Positions 45,255-57,452 of a DNA stretch of 64,000 nucleotides are shown piece after piece; within the stretch, counting starts at the first letter, position 1; each line of letters starts with the position of its first letter. The stretch is taken from NCBI RefSeq assembly GCF_022965805.1, contig NC_133114.1:8018261-8082260 (forward strand), in the 5' to 3' direction. Both the position numbers and the translations under genes were made by a program. A model generated the notes under the pieces. It was not told the origin of the DNA. It made no database searches and saw only the letters and a list, made by a program, of their open reading frames with translations. This stretch comes from Primulina eburnea. Taxonomy: Eukaryota; Streptophyta; Magnoliopsida; Lamiales; Gesneriaceae.

Positions 45255-45487
45255 TGTAGAAGAACACTTATTTTGTAAATAATAATCTGTGTTATTCATT
45301 CATTGTGAAACCATACATATACATGGCTAAAAAACGTAATAGACCACAAAACTAGGAAGAATCACAACTGATTCCTAATAACAGGGAAAGACCATAAGAA
45401 TAGGAAAGAATACAACAACTAATTACAAAAAACTCTGGTTACGTAGCATCCAAGAATTCTAAGGACCTAACTCTATATATTTCAACA
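45255..45487 (-). repeat. LTR of the truncated copia element
   Basis: Minus strand TGTTGAAATATATAG to TCTTCTACA, 233 bp, directly followed by the primer site (45254-45242). Only one copy is present in the window. Confidence 0.7.
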
Positions 45488-46270
45488 ATGACAATTATGG
45501 ATCACTGAATTCATGGAAGCAGTATAAATTTATTGTCGAATTAAATTGTTAATCAACATATAACTTTTATATAAATAAATCATAAACCGACTAATACTTG
45601 AACAAAACAAGAATATTAAATTAAAGCTCAAAAACCCTCACAGTGATAAAATTGAAATAGTAGAAATATTCCTTGAATCAGAAACAAAAACAACTTCTCT
45701 CTCCGAGAAATCATTTTAAGTCAAATACAACAATTAAGACTCTAAATTTTGGAATAATCTTTACTCCTTGAAATTCTGCTAGCTTCAGTTTCATATGCAT
45801 CAGAAGAACAGTCACAAGGCATGGTCATGCCTTGATCCAGGACTTCTTCGGTTTTTGTCTTTCTTTAACAGCATTATCTTGACATATTTTAATGTCATAA
45901 TAAATCACCTCTTTATCTCAAATTTGCTCCAAGACCATAAAATTTCTTCCTACAAAAAAATAACACCAAAGTGAATCAATTAAGCATGTTGAAATAAAAA
46001 CGAGCAATTTGAAGAGGATGACATTCTCCTTACAGACATGGAAGACTTCTTCAATTTGGACAATGTCATTGATTCTTTCTTGATGATGAGGTGACTCTTG
46101 GCCTCAGCCCCTCCACTATACTTATTCAGCTATCGATGAAAATATTCATTTTCTGGTCCAATACTTTCTTTTTTGAATTTTCGCGAGTTAGTCGAGCTAA
46201 TTGCGTGGTTTTGATGACTGACCGAGTACTAAGTAACCCCAAATATATCTAAATTTTTTGAAGTGTTGAA
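45488..46270. other. Unassigned AT-rich sequence
   Basis: No supported coding sequence, LTR or repeat recognised. The last part (about 46200-46270) leads into the minisatellite. Confidence 0.4.
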
Positions 46271-49200
46271 AAGTAACTGGGGCCTGATGCCTCTCAGGCT
46301 TGGACAAGGTACCTGGATTTCATGTCTCTCAAACTTAGATAAGGTTTTAGGATCTCATGTCTCTCGGACTTAGATAAGGTGTCGGAGACTCATGTTTCTT
46401 AGATAAGTTGCAAGGATCTCATGTATCTCATACATAGATAAGGTGTCGGGACCTCATGTCTCCCTAATTTAGATAAGGTACCGGAGTCTCATCGTGTTAG
46501 AGTAGGTGTCCGTCGAGCCAAGTGTTGGCCGAGTGTTCACAATGAAACTCTATGTATAAACGATCTTTATTTTAATAATATTTGAAATTACTATTTTGGC
46601 ACTTCTTTATCTGTATACCCATGCTAGTTGCATAGATAAATTCCTTGAATATACAAATAGTAGAAAGAATATGAGATGCTCATATGATGAGTATCATGAA
46701 ACTCATATTTGGAATACTGTATATTCTAAACAATTCCTAGTCGATTCAGCCGCCGCTAAGAAGGATATAGGCCGCTCGAGTTAGACACTAGTATCTGCGA
46801 TGTGAGTACCATGTTTCATTCGTAGGGGACATTGTGATGTTCGAGCATGCAGATAGGTGCTCCTGGTAGAATACACTGAACAACCCTCCATAAAGGACTT
46901 TCCAAGTGGTTCTCACTTATCGAGTGGAAAAGTCCTAGTTTATGGTTGTACACCATTAGTCCTTATGACCCGGGACAACATTGAGACTCTATGTGCTAGA
47001 ATTACACTTTGACTTGTTTACCGACTCTCATGGGGTCATCAGGTGGCAAGGTTAGGTGTTCTGTCGAAACATATAGGAGTCGATGCATTGTAGTCGTGGA
47101 TTCACCGCTAGCCTTCGGGTATGGATATCCTATGTGTTATCATGTGTATGTAGGTTGAAATCTCTGATCAGTGTATGGTGGTAATTAAGAAAGGGGTTTC
47201 TTAGATTAAACCATCGATGCAACTACTACATGACACACAGTATCGATTCATTGACAACTCTCGATAAACCAATGGTTGTCGAATCGTTCGGGATATATGA
47301 GTTGAAGGGACCGTACTGTACGCTAATCATAATTGAATGGTTCTTGCAGGAACTATCATTTGATACCTAGGGAATCATGTAAGCGATGCTGCTAGGCGTT
47401 TAACATGATTGGTTGGGTACTATCAGACTTGAGTTCTGACGTTCTTGTTATCAAGGAGTTGATAATTAAGAATGGAACAATTAGGGTATGCTCATATAAG
47501 GACATGTTTAGTCCGAATCACATGGAGATGTGAACCCACGGCTAGTTGTATCAATGAACCATTGAGGGCCACACAAGTACTAGCTTTCTAGATCCCGTTG
47601 AGAAGTAAAATTGTTCAATGTGTTGAACGGCTTGTAAATGAGTTTATAAGCATAAATAAAATAGAAGTATGACTTCTATGAGAGAAATGTGACTTTTAAT
47701 TTGTGGAAGTGTTCCTAGATTAAAAGTTGGCCAAATAAATAATGTATTTGAAAATTGTGATTTTCATAAACATTATTATAGACTAAATTAAATTAATTCA
47801 AGTGTTGAATTAATTAAACACTATTGGGCCTAGTAGAGTCCAAATAATTAAATTAATTCAATTGTTGAATTATTTAAATCATATTGGGTCTTGTCGAGCA
47901 ATATTAAAAAAATTATTCAACTAGTGACTTGAGTAAATTCAAGTAATGTTTAATTAGTCTCAAATATGTTTGAGATAATTAAAATAAGTCCATGGATTTT
48001 TAATTGATAAAAATCAAATAACATTGCATGCATGGGAGGTGAAAGGTTGGGAGACAACTTTTTGTATAACCAAGGCTTGGCACAACTTTTTAACTCAACT
48101 TTTCCCGCAACCAAGAAAAGTCTTCCTCCCTTGTCTAATACATGCAATGGCCGAAATTCCTAGGGCAATTCTCTCCCAAAATTCTCCAATTTTTCTTCTT
48201 CAATAGTTGAGTAAAGAAAACACTTCTCAAAGAAAAATGCTCTAATTTTTCTAGTGCAAAATTAGAGTGGTTCTAGCTTGTTGGTGGTGGGCTTAATATT
48301 TGAGCAAGGTGGGCTCAAAGGGAAGCTTGAAGATTGTCTTGCCATTGAAGAGCTAAGGTGTTTACATCTTAGTTGGAGTCATCATCAACCTCAAGAGGTT
48401 GATAGGTAACTATTTCTCAACACCCTATGTATGACAAAGTTGAAATTTTGTATATGCTACACCTAGTACTAGGTGGCCGAATTTTTCATGTGTTTTTCGA
48501 AAATTTTTGTTGCTTCCGTTGCGTTTTCGGTCACCTAAAATCGATCCCTTTCACATCGGGACCTCATGTCTCCCTAATTTAGATAAGCTACCGAAGTCTT
48601 ATATCTCCCGGACATAGATAAGATGTTGGGACCTCATGTCTCTCTGACTTAGATAAGGTGTCGGGGCCAAATGTCTCTCCAGCTTAGATAAGGTACAGTG
48701 CCTCATGTCTCCCGGACCTCGATAAGGTTCTGGGCCTCATGTCACTCATACTTGAATAGGGTGATGGGGCCTCATGTCTCCCGAACTTAGACAAAGTCCC
48801 AGGGCCACATTTCTATTGGACTTAGATAAGGTTTCGGGGTCTCAAGTATCCTAGGCTTAGATAAGGTGTTTGGGCTTCATGTCTCCCGAACTTAAATAAA
48901 GTGTGGGGGCCTCATGTCTGCCAGACTTAGATAAAGTGTCGGAGCATCATGTATCCTGAACTTGAATAAGGTGTCGGGGCCTCATATCTCCCAGAATTGC
49001 ATAATTTTTCGGGACCTAATGTCTCCTAGACTTGAATAAGGTGCCAGGGCCTCGTGTCTTCCGGACTTATATAAGGTGTCGGGGTCTCATGTCTCTCAGG
49101 CTTGCATAAGATGTCGAGGCCTCATGTCTCTTTGACTTAGATAAAGTGCCTGGGCCTCAAGTCTCCCAGACTTAGATAAGGAGTCGGGGCCTCATGTCTC

Positions 49201-49851
49201 TCAGGCTTGAATAAGGTATTGGTGCCTCAGGTCTCTCGGACATAGATAAAGTGCTGGGGTCTCATGTCTCCCAGACTTAGATAAGGTGTCAAGGCCTCAT
49301 GTCTGTCGGGCTTAAACAAGGTTATGGGACCTCATGTCTCACGGACTTTGAATATGGTCTCGGGGCCTCATGTCTCCCAAACATAAATAAAGTTTCATGG
49401 CCCCATGTCTCCGAGGCTTAGACAAGGTGTCGGGGCCTCATCTATGCTGGACTTGAATAAGGTATCAGGGCTTCATGTCTCTCGAACTTGAATAAGGTGT
49501 CGGGGCCTCAAGTCTCTCGGGTTTATATAAAGTGTCGGGGCCTCATACCTCCTAGGCTTAGAATAAGTGTCAGGTCCTCATACCTCTCAGGCTTAGAATA
49601 AGTGTCAGAGCCTCATGTCTCCCAGGCTTAGATAAAGTGCAGAACCTCGTCCCTCCCCAGTTTAAAATAAGGTATAGGGCCTCATGTCTCCTGGGTTTAG
49701 ACAAGGTAACAAAGGGAGGACTCGTGTCTGCCGGACTTGAATAAAGTGTCGGTGCCTAATTTCTCACGAGCTTAGATAAATTTTCGGGGCCTCATACCTC
49801 CCAGGCTTAGATTCAATATCAAGGCCTCATATCTCCCGGGCTTAGATAAAG
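46271..49851 (+). repeat. 35-bp minisatellite (split by a solo LTR); about 1.5 kb of array here, more at 58929-59165
   Basis: Diverged 34-36 bp units with landmarks GGCCTCATGTCTCCCGGA and CTTAGATAAGGTGTCGG repeat through 46271-46494 and 48554-49851, roughly 40 or more copies by length. Unit-to-unit divergence is high, so the array is old. It is interrupted by the solo LTR and then by element D. No open frame of note and no CRISPR-like spacer structure. Confidence 0.88.
46495..48553 (+). repeat. Solo LTR (long copia-type) inside the minisatellite
   Basis: TGTTAGAGTAGGTG to GATCCCTTTCA, 2059 bp, flanked by perfect CATCG (46490-46494 and 48554-48558). Same family as 17307-19458 in opposite orientation, with scattered substitutions and indels between them. 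No coding region. Confidence 0.86.
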
Positions 49852-51157
49852 TGGTGACCCGTTCCAGAATCACCTACTAATCAGAACTTAAGCATGCAAA
49901 ATTAACATTTAAAACTGAATTAGGTAAACAGCGAAAAAACAGTAATACAACCCAATCGAATCTGTAAGTACAAAATACTTAAACAACCAGATCGAACTAA
50001 ATTCCAAGAATAAATACCAACAACTACAAGTCAACCTCTGCCAGCTCCCTGTCCACTCCCTCCTGGACCGTCCAACCTGAGACCTGCCCCATCGAATAGG
50101 GTGTCCAAACAGAGATAAACCGAGGACGTGAGCATAAAACGCTCAACACCGAAAGCATGAGTATACAAGACTATGACATGCATGTATGCAAAATGTACTG
50201 GATACCAGGATCTGGGTATAACGAAATACTGCTCAGGTAAATGACGTCAAGGTATGTAGCACTCTGCGCCGTCGCATCAGGAGGTGGCTCCCATACCAAA
50301 ATAAACCTGTGGATATACCGGTGACCTGACCACCGTCGGCCAACGGGGTCCAACCATCCACAACAAACGAGGGCTGAGCACCCTCTCAACAGGCTATCTC
50401 AAAAATAGTCAGGCTCAACATGATTATGCAAATGCCGCATAATAAACCATGCATCATATGACAGATAATAATGCAACATATAAACATGCAACACATAGTA
50501 AAGCATACTCAATCCTGCTATCTCGGATAGTACTTTCGTACCTCAAACCAGTAGATCCTAGCAATCAGCCCTAGAATCAAGCCTGCGTCCGTAGTCAGCC
50601 CACTGATGCCGCTAGCTCCCAACTAGAGCACAGCTCCGCTACAAAACCAGTAGCTCCCCAGTAGTGCTTAAACCTCGGGAAAAGACTAGAAACCCATCAG
50701 AAACGACTAAAACGCTCTGGAACACTCGGAATTGGCGAGTAAAAAGTGAAGCCTCGCGCCTCTATTTATAGACAACGATCGGTAGATCCGATCCACTTCG
50801 GACGATCCGATCCGGTACACTTCGGACCTTCCGAACCCTGATCGGACGATCCGAACCCTGCATGTCTTACACGTGTCCAGCCACCTGTCTTCGGACGATC
50901 CGAACCCTGATCGGACGATCCGAACCTTGCATGTCTTCCAGGTGTCCAGCCACCTGTCTCGGACGATCCGAACCCTGATCGGACGATCCGAACCTTGCAT
51001 GTCTTCCACGTGTCCAGCCACCTGTCTCGGACGATCCGAACCCTGATCGGACGATCCGAACCCTGATCGGACGATCCGAACCCTGTTCGGTCCTTCCGAT
51101 CTCACCGAAATATAATTAATCCAATAATTAACTCAAATTAGGCATCGGGATACTACA
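49852..51157 (-). repeat. 3' LTR of element D
   Basis: Minus strand TGTAGTATCCCG at 51157 to GGGTCACCA at 49852, 1306 bp. U3 (about 51120-50780) has GGTTCGGATCGTCCGA-type palindromic cassettes; TATA box at 50770-50763. The terminal bases have lost two nucleotides relative to the 5' copy. Confidence 0.9.
50763..50770 (-). promoter_or_regulatory. TATA box of element D 3' LTR
   Basis: TATAAATA on the minus strand just downstream of the palindromic U3 cassettes; the 5' LTR copy is at 58541-58534. Confidence 0.65.
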
Positions 51158-51296
51158 TTCTCCCCCCCTAAAAAGGATTTCGTCCGCGAAATCGAGTCTG
51201 AAGAATGACAATTCTGAACAACAATACATTCAACTTAGGAATGAATTACAACTGAAAGTACAACTGAAATTACAATCATAATTGAAAATAGTAGAA

Positions 51297-54200
51297 CTAG
51301 AATAACTCTGGATGCTCTGACCGCATGCGACTCTCTAGTTCCCAAGTAGCTTCTTCAGTACCTCGGCGCTGCCACTGCACTAAGACAAGAGGAATAGTCT
51401 TATTCCGCAGTACCTTATCCTTCCGGTCTAAGATCGAAACCGATCTTTCCACAAAAGACAAATCCGGATTCAGCTGAACTTCTGTCGGATGCAAAACATG
51501 AGACTCATCTGCTACGTATCGTCTCAACAAAGACACATGAAACACATTGTGAACACTAGACAGATACGGTGGCAAAGCTAATCTGTAGGCCAAATCTCCC
51601 ACACATTCTATGATCTCAAAAGGACCAATGAATCTCGGAGATAGCTTACCCTTGAGTCCAAATCTCAGAATCCTCCGAAAAGGTGATACCTTGAGAAACA
51701 CTTTCTCGCCGGCATCAAAATGAAGAGGTCTGCGCTTGGTGTTCGCATAACTCGCTTGTCGATCCTGAGCAGTCTTAATCCGCTGTTTGATCACAAGAAC
51801 TTTGTCCATGGCCTGCTGAATCAATTCTGGACCCTCGACCTGTCGTTCTCCGACTTCCTCCCAGAACAGAGGAGTACGACAACGTCGACCATACAATGCT
51901 TCAAACGGAGACATACCAATACTCCTATGAAAACTGTTATTGTATGCAAACTCTATCAGTGGCAGATGATCCTGCCAAGCTGGCCCGAAATCCATCACAC
52001 AAGATCTCAACATATCCTCAAGAGTACGAATAGTCCTCTCTGACTGACCGTCAGTCTCTGGGTGATATGCAGTACTCAAACTCAAGGTAGTGCCCAAAGC
52101 TTGCTGAAAGCTGCCCCAGAATCTAGATGTAAATCGAGGATCTCTGTCACTAACGATACTCACGGGCACACCATGAAACCGTACAATCTCCTGAATGTAC
52201 AACCGTGCCATCCGATCGAAAGTGAAATCTCTGTTATACGGAAGAAAATGGGCAGACTTAGTAAGCCGATCCACTACCACCCAGATAGCATCTCTATTCC
52301 CCACAGACATAGGCAAGTGAGTCACGAAGTCCATCGTGATATGCTCCCACTTCCACTCCGGAATAGGAAGATTCTGCAACAAACCTCCAGGTCGTCGATA
52401 CTCAGCCTTCACCTGCTGACAGACTAGGCACTTGGAGACATACTGATAAACATTACGTTTCATACCTTTCCACCAAAATCGAGTCCTCAAATCCTTATAC
52501 ATCTTGTTGCTCCCCGGATGAACACTCAACTTGCTACGATGAGCCTGGGACAAAATCTCCTCCCTCAAAGTGTCATCTTCCGGTACAACAACACGACCAG
52601 ATAAGCACAAAAGACCCTCGGACTGATAGTGTAATCCAGAAGTATTATCTCCATCAGCCAACCGAGCTAATTTCTGAACCTTAGAATCAGACATCTGAGC
52701 ATCTCTAATCCGAGAATACAAAACTGGCTCAGAAAAAATAGTAGCCACACGGATACTCTCCGTTCCCTTCCGATGCTTACAATTGAATCCCATCGAACAG
52801 AAATCCTGAATAATCCCAGATACAGCACAAGTCTGAAGAGCAGACAATCTCACCTTGCGACTAAGAGCATCGGCCGTGAGATTCGCAGATCCTGGATGAT
52901 ACTTGATCTCACAATCATAATCCTTGAGTAGATCCATCCAACGACGCTGACGCATGTTCAACTCAGCCTGAGTGAACAGATACTTCAAACTATTATGATC
53001 AGTGAAAATCTCAAATCGCTCACCATACAGATAATGGCGCCAGATTTTCAAAGCAAAAACGATCGCTGCTAATTCCAGATCATGAACAGGATAGTTTTCC
53101 TCATGAGGCTTCAACTGTCTCGACGCATAAGCAATCACATGCTCATTCTGCATCAGAACACACCCTAGTCCCTGTAAAGAGGCATCGGTGTAAACACTGA
53201 AACCACCAGATCCAGACGGTAAAGCCAAAACAGGCGCAGATGTCAAACGTCTGCGAAGTTCCAAGAAACTCTCTTCGCACTCTGATGTCCACTCAAATGA
53301 AACATCTTTCCAAGTGAGCTGAGTGAGTGGCTTAACAATCTGAGAGAAGTTGACAATGAAACGGCGATAATACCCAGCCAATCCCAGAAAACTGCGGATC
53401 TCGGCTACTGTCGTCGGACGCGACCAGTTCAATACCGCTTCCACCTTGCTCGGGTCAACTGAAACTCCCTTGCTAGAAATGACATGACCAAGGAATACAA
53501 CCCTGTCAATCCAAAAATCACATTTACTCAACTTCGCATAAAGCTGATTCTCACGAAGTGTCTGTAAAATAATCCTTAAGTGTTGTGCGTGTTCTTGCTG
53601 ATCATGCGAATAGATTAAGATGTCATCTATGAACACCACAACAAACTTATCCAAGAATTCCCGAAAAACCCGATTCATCAGATCCATAAAAACTGCTGGT
53701 GCATTCGTCACCCCAAAAGGCATAACCAGAAACTCATAATGCCCATACCGGGTCCTGAATGCAGTTTTCGATATATCTCGCTGATGAACCCGAAGCTGAT
53801 GATAACCAGACCTTAAATCAATCTTGGAATACACAGAGGTACCTTGCAGTTGATCAAATAAATCATCAATCCGTGGCAACGGATACTTATTCTTTATCGT
53901 AGCACGATTCAACTGCCGATAATCTATGCAGAGCCGCATAGAACCATCCTTCTTTTTGACAAAAAGAACTGGTGCTCCCCACGGGGACACAATGGGTCGA
54001 ATATACCCCTTGTCAAGAAGATCCTGCAACTGCTGTTTCAATTCTTGCATCTCCGATGGAGCTAAACGATAAGGAGTTCTAGAGATTGGTGCCGTGCCTG
54101 GCACTAAATCAATGCCGAAATCCACTTCCCGAACGGGAGGAAAACCAGGAATCTCCTCGGGAAAAACATCCGGAAAATCGCAAACCACTGGAATGTCACT

Positions 54201-55724
54201 GATACCGACACTATCTGCGGACGAATCAATAGCATAGATAAGGTAGCCTTCCCCGCCCGACTCTAAAGCACGACAGGCTTTCAGAGCAGAAACCACAGGC
54301 ATCGGGGGTCGCGCTCCCTCTCCATAGAAAAACCAACTGTCGCCCTCAACTGGACGAAACTGCACAAACTTCTGATAACAGTCCACAGTAGCTCTAAACA
54401 CAGTCAGCACATCTATTCCCAGAATGCAATCAAAATCCTCCATCGCAAGAATCATCAAATTAGCAGTTAAAACATTACCCTCAAACTCTAGAGGACAACC
54501 CAAAACTAGACGTTTAGCTAGCACCGAATGACCCATCGGTGTGGAAACAGATACCACAACGTCCAAAGAAGTGAAAGGTAATGCATGACGCTTAGCAAAT
54601 CTCGCAGATATGAATGAATGTGATGCACCAGTATCAATGAGAGCGTAAGCAGGTAATCCACATAATAAAAAAACACCTGCGATAACTCTCTCGTTCTCCT
54701 CAGCAGCCTGATCCTGGTTAAGAGCAAAGACCTGCCCTTGAGTACGCGGTCGGAGGTTAGAACCCTGAGTAGACTGTCCCTGCTGTGGCCTCTGATGAAC
54801 TGAAGCCTGAGAACCAGATCCTGATCCTCCGCCCGTCTGTGGACAATCTCTCTTCATGTGGCCCATCTCACCGCACTTGTAACAAGCACCCGCAACCTTG
54901 CGACAACGCTCCGTCGGATGATCCTTCCCGCAATGCTGACACGGGCCCTTCTTCTTCCCAAAATGGTGAACTCCTCCAGATCCAGAGGAAGAAGAAGTAG
55001 ATCCAGCCTTCTTAAATGCTTGGGCGCGGGGACCCAAAGAACTAGTAGGACGAGCAGACTGCATGGCTCGACCTCTCAGCAAACTGCCCTCAGCCTGGCG
55101 ACAACGATTTACAAGGCCCTCATACGATGTCGGATCATCACAGACAACAACCCGATCATAAATCTCCTGATTGAGGCCCTGGAGAAAATGGTTATACTTG
55201 GCCCTAGCATTGTCACTGACATGTGGAACATACGGAAGCAACTCAAAGAACTTCTGCTGATACTCATCAACAGACAAACTTCCCTGCTTCAGATTGATCA
55301 ACTCAATCGCCTTGGTCTGCAGAAGAGCTGGAGGAAAGTAAAGCAGCATGAAAGTGGCTCGGAAATCGGCCCAAAGAACTCGACCCTGTCGCTGAACTAT
55401 CGGTGCAGAGGTAGACCTCCACCACTTACGCGCACCACCCTCCAGCAAGAAATCAAGGGTATCAATCTGCTGCTCCGCCGAGCACTGAAAAGTCTTGAAG
55501 CAGCTCTCCATCCTCTCAAGCCAGTTCTCCGCAACATCCGGAGTCTCACCGCCCGAAAGAGGTTTCGGCCCCATCTGCAAGAACCGATGCATACTAAAAC
55601 TCCGAGGCTCATCACGACGGTGTTGACGACGTTCTCGATGCTCTCGACGACGCTCTCGATCGTCGCGGTCTCCCCAGCGTCCAATGCTGCCATGACTACT
55701 AGCATCGTCGTCAAAACCAGACAT
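51297..55724 (-). CDS. Intact Gag-pol polyprotein of element D, 1475 residues
   Basis: One uninterrupted frame from [19 protein letters not shown]. Approximate residues: gag capsid 60-210 ([20 protein letters not shown]), CCHC near 280-295 ([14 protein letters not shown]), protease near 360 ([12 protein letters not shown]), RT about 560-740 ([10 protein letters not shown]), RNase H ([24 protein letters not shown], with Asn where relatives have Lys), integrase zinc finger ([15 protein letters not shown]), core ([23 protein letters not shown]) and a chromodomain-like tail [17 protein letters not shown]. Length and all catalytic motifs match a full chromovirus polyprotein. The element's own promoter is now separated from this frame by N, so the copy itself may be silent. 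Confidence 0.96.
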   Translation of the reverse strand: MSGFDDDASSHGSIGRWGDRDDRERRREHRERRQHRRDEPRSFSMHRFLQMGPKPLSGGETPDVAENWLERMESCFKTFQCSAEQQIDTLDFLLEGGARKWWRSTSAPIVQRQGRVLWADFRATFMLLYFPPALLQTKAIELINLKQGSLSVDEYQQKFFELLPYVPHVSDNARAKYNHFLQGLNQEIYDRVVVCDDPTSYEGLVNRCRQAEGSLLRGRAMQSARPTSSLGPRAQAFKKAGSTSSSSGSGGVHHFGKKKGPCQHCGKDHPTERCRKVAGACYKCGEMGHMKRDCPQTGGGSGSGSQASVHQRPQQGQSTQGSNLRPRTQGQVFALNQDQAAEENERVIAGVFLLCGLPAYALIDTGASHSFISARFAKRHALPFTSLDVVVSVSTPMGHSVLAKRLVLGCPLEFEGNVLTANLMILAMEDFDCILGIDVLTVFRATVDCYQKFVQFRPVEGDSWFFYGEGARPPMPVVSALKACRALESGGEGYLIYAIDSSADSVGISDIPVVCDFPDVFPEEIPGFPPVREVDFGIDLVPGTAPISRTPYRLAPSEMQELKQQLQDLLDKGYIRPIVSPWGAPVLFVKKKDGSMRLCIDYRQLNRATIKNKYPLPRIDDLFDQLQGTSVYSKIDLRSGYHQLRVHQRDISKTAFRTRYGHYEFLVMPFGVTNAPAVFMDLMNRVFREFLDKFVVVFIDDILIYSHDQQEHAQHLRIILQTLRENQLYAKLSKCDFWIDRVVFLGHVISSKGVSVDPSKVEAVLNWSRPTTVAEIRSFLGLAGYYRRFIVNFSQIVKPLTQLTWKDVSFEWTSECEESFLELRRRLTSAPVLALPSGSGGFSVYTDASLQGLGCVLMQNEHVIAYASRQLKPHEENYPVHDLELAAIVFALKIWRHYLYGERFEIFTDHNSLKYLFTQAELNMRQRRWMDLLKDYDCEIKYHPGSANLTADALSRKVRLSALQTCAVSGIIQDFCSMGFNCKHRKGTESIRVATIFSEPVLYSRIRDAQMSDSKVQKLARLADGDNTSGLHYQSEGLLCLSGRVVVPEDDTLREEILSQAHRSKLSVHPGSNKMYKDLRTRFWWKGMKRNVYQYVSKCLVCQQVKAEYRRPGGLLQNLPIPEWKWEHITMDFVTHLPMSVGNRDAIWVVVDRLTKSAHFLPYNRDFTFDRMARLYIQEIVRFHGVPVSIVSDRDPRFTSRFWGSFQQALGTTLSLSTAYHPETDGQSERTIRTLEDMLRSCVMDFGPAWQDHLPLIEFAYNNSFHRSIGMSPFEALYGRRCRTPLFWEEVGERQVEGPELIQQAMDKVLVIKQRIKTAQDRQASYANTKRRPLHFDAGEKVFLKVSPFRRILRFGLKGKLSPRFIGPFEIIECVGDLAYRLALPPYLSSVHNVFHVSLLRRYVADESHVLHPTEVQLNPDLSFVERSVSILDRKDKVLRNKTIPLVLVQWQRRGTEEATWELESRMRSEHPELF

Positions 55725-55794
55725 CTCTTAGCTACAAAAGTTACCAGAGATTAAACCCAAAAGAACAGTTCCAAATCCCAAAATCTTAATGCAT

Positions 55795-55806
55795 GCTCTG
55801 ATACCA
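55795..55806 (-). other. Primer binding site of element D
   Basis: TGGTATCAGAGC on the minus strand, four bases after the 5' LTR end at 55811. Confidence 0.9.
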
Positions 55807-56337
55807 TAAATGTAGTGACCCGTTCCAGAATCACCTACTAATCAGAACTTAAGCATGCAAAATTAACATTTAAAACTAAATCAGGTAAACAGCGGAAAAA
55901 CAGTAATACAACCCAATCGAATCTGTAAGTACAAAATACTTAAACAACCAGATCGAACTAAATTCCAAGAATAAATACCAACAACTACAAGTCAACCTCT
56001 GCCAGCTCCCTGTCCACTCCCTCCTGGACCGTCCAACCTGAGACCTGCCCCATCGAATAGGGTGTCCAAAACAGAGATAAACCGAGGATGTGAGCATAAA
56101 ACGCTCAGCACCGAAAGCATGAGTATACAAGACTATGACATGCATGTATGCAAAATGTACTGGATACCAGGATCTGGGTATAACGAAATACTGCTCAGGT
56201 AAATGACGTCAAGGTATGTAGCACTCTGCGCCGTCGCATCAGGAGGTGGCTCCCATACCAAAATAAACCTGTGGATATACCGGTGACCTGACCACCGTCG
56301 GCCAACGGGGTCCAACCATCCACAACAAACGAGGGCT

Positions 56338-57121
56338 ATAAGAAGGTTTAATGTGTAATTTTGACCGAGTCATGATCGGACGGACCGAAGATGGTTCGGA
56401 AGCACCGAAGAGGTCGGAAGGTCCGAAGTGAGTTCGGTGGATCCGATCATTAGGTGTCAAGAGTTGATCGACACGTGGGAGTTCGGACGTTCCGAAGTGT
56501 AGGTTCGGTGGATCCGATCATGAGGTGTCAAGAGCAGCTGGACACGTGCATGTTCGGACGGTCCGAAGTGTATGATCGGAGGATCCGATCATGAGCTGTC
56601 AAGAGCCAATGGACACGTAGCGTTCGGACGTTCCGAAGTGTTGTTCGGAGGATCCGAACATGGCCTATAAATAGTGCTCGGATTTCTCATTTTTGACTCG
56701 CCAATTCAGAGAATTCCATAGCATTTCAGTCGTTTCTGACAGGTTCTAGTCTTGTTCCGAGATTTGGGCACTAGCGGGGAGCTGCTGGTCTTGTAGCAGA
56801 GCTGTGCTCTAGTTGGGAGCTAGCGGCATCAGCGGGCTAGCGACGGACGAAGGTTTGGAATTTTATCAGTATTTATCTCAGGATTATCTAGTTAAGTCTG
56901 GTAGATAAGTTTAGTGATGGTTTTCACTTGATGAATAGGCTTGGATTAGACCTGTTGTCTGGTTGTATTGGGTATTTTATTTTGAGTTATTCTAGATTTC
57001 GATTGGGTTGTATAACCATTATTTTTGTTGACTTTTCCGCTGTTATCTCTGATTATTGTTAATTAGGTTAATTGCATGCTTAGTTCTTGCCTAGTAGGTG
57101 ATTCTGGAACGGGTCACTACA
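56338..57121 (+). repeat. 5' LTR of mini-element N, start missing
   Basis: Begins at ATAAGAAGGTTTAATG, which corresponds to base 49 of the 3' LTR, and ends GGGTCACTACA. It contains four cassettes of TTCGGACnnTCCGAA / GATCGGA(T)CC type with GTGTCAAGAG spacers, and TATAAATA at 56666-56673. Confidence 0.85.
56666..56673 (+). promoter_or_regulatory. TATA box of mini-element N 5' LTR
   Basis: TATAAATA in the same CCTATAAATAG context as element 1; the 3' copy is at 57828-57835. Confidence 0.65.
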
Positions 57122-57125
57122 TTTA

Positions 57126-57137
57126 TGGTATCAGAGC
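57126..57137 (+). other. Primer binding site of mini-element N
   Basis: TGGTATCAGAGC, four bases after the 5' LTR. Confidence 0.88.
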
Positions 57138-57220
57138 ATGCATACGATTTTGGGATATAGATTTCTGTTTTGGGATTTCCGTTGACCAATTTACTAGTTT
57201 CCCCATTCTATGTTGTAGCA

Positions 57221-57373
57221 ATGGCTGACCACTTTGGTGATGAGAGTAGTCAGGGAAGTGTAGGTCGTTGGGGTGACCAGGACGATCATAGATGTCATTC
57301 TTTCCATTTCTACTCCGATGGGTCATTCGGTTTTAGCCAAGCGTCTAGTGATGGGTTGTCCTTTAGATTTTGA
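57221..57373 (+). pseudogene. Residual 50-residue frame of N (gag N terminus fused to protease sequence)
   Basis: The first 24 or so codons ([20 protein letters not shown]) are the gag start of the element 1/C family. After a deletion joined at a shared GTCAT, the frame continues out of phase through protease-coding DNA and ends at 57373. No domain remains, so it is probably a passenger of the retained cis-acting leader region. Confidence 0.7.
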
Positions 57374-57452
57374 GGGTAACGATGTTGTTATTTCGTTTTG
57401 TTCATTCTCTAAGCTTGATTTCGAGGACGAAATCTTTTTAAGGGGGGGAGAA

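Larger units (their letters stand above)
44561..45487 (-). mobile_element. Truncated Ty1/copia element: LTR, primer site and partial gag
   Basis: On the minus strand an LTR-like unit (45487-45255) is followed by TGGTATCAGAGCC and a gag remnant that ends where LTR Z begins at 44560. Protease, integrase, RT and the second LTR are missing. Either Z inserted here with loss of the rest, or the two were joined by a deletion. Confidence 0.75.

Noticed and set aside
48554..49851. Regular short repeats that could suggest a CRISPR array
   Set aside because: Units are contiguous, diverged 35-bp tandem copies with no constant repeat/variable spacer pattern, in a plant nuclear context.
50707..51105. 132-codon minus-strand frame repeated at 58478-58876
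   Set aside because: It lies in D's LTR U3 repeats (GATCCGAAC cassettes); the peptide is a translation of the tandem motif.
54858..55754. Plus-strand frame of 298 codons opposite element D gag
   Set aside because: Antisense shadow of a strongly conserved gag frame; no domain and biased composition expected from the opposite strand.
56338..57120. N's first LTR as a promoter duplicated from element 1 by local gene conversion
   Set aside because: It is bordered by its own primer site, polypurine tract and second LTR, so it is an inserted element; no conversion tract is needed.
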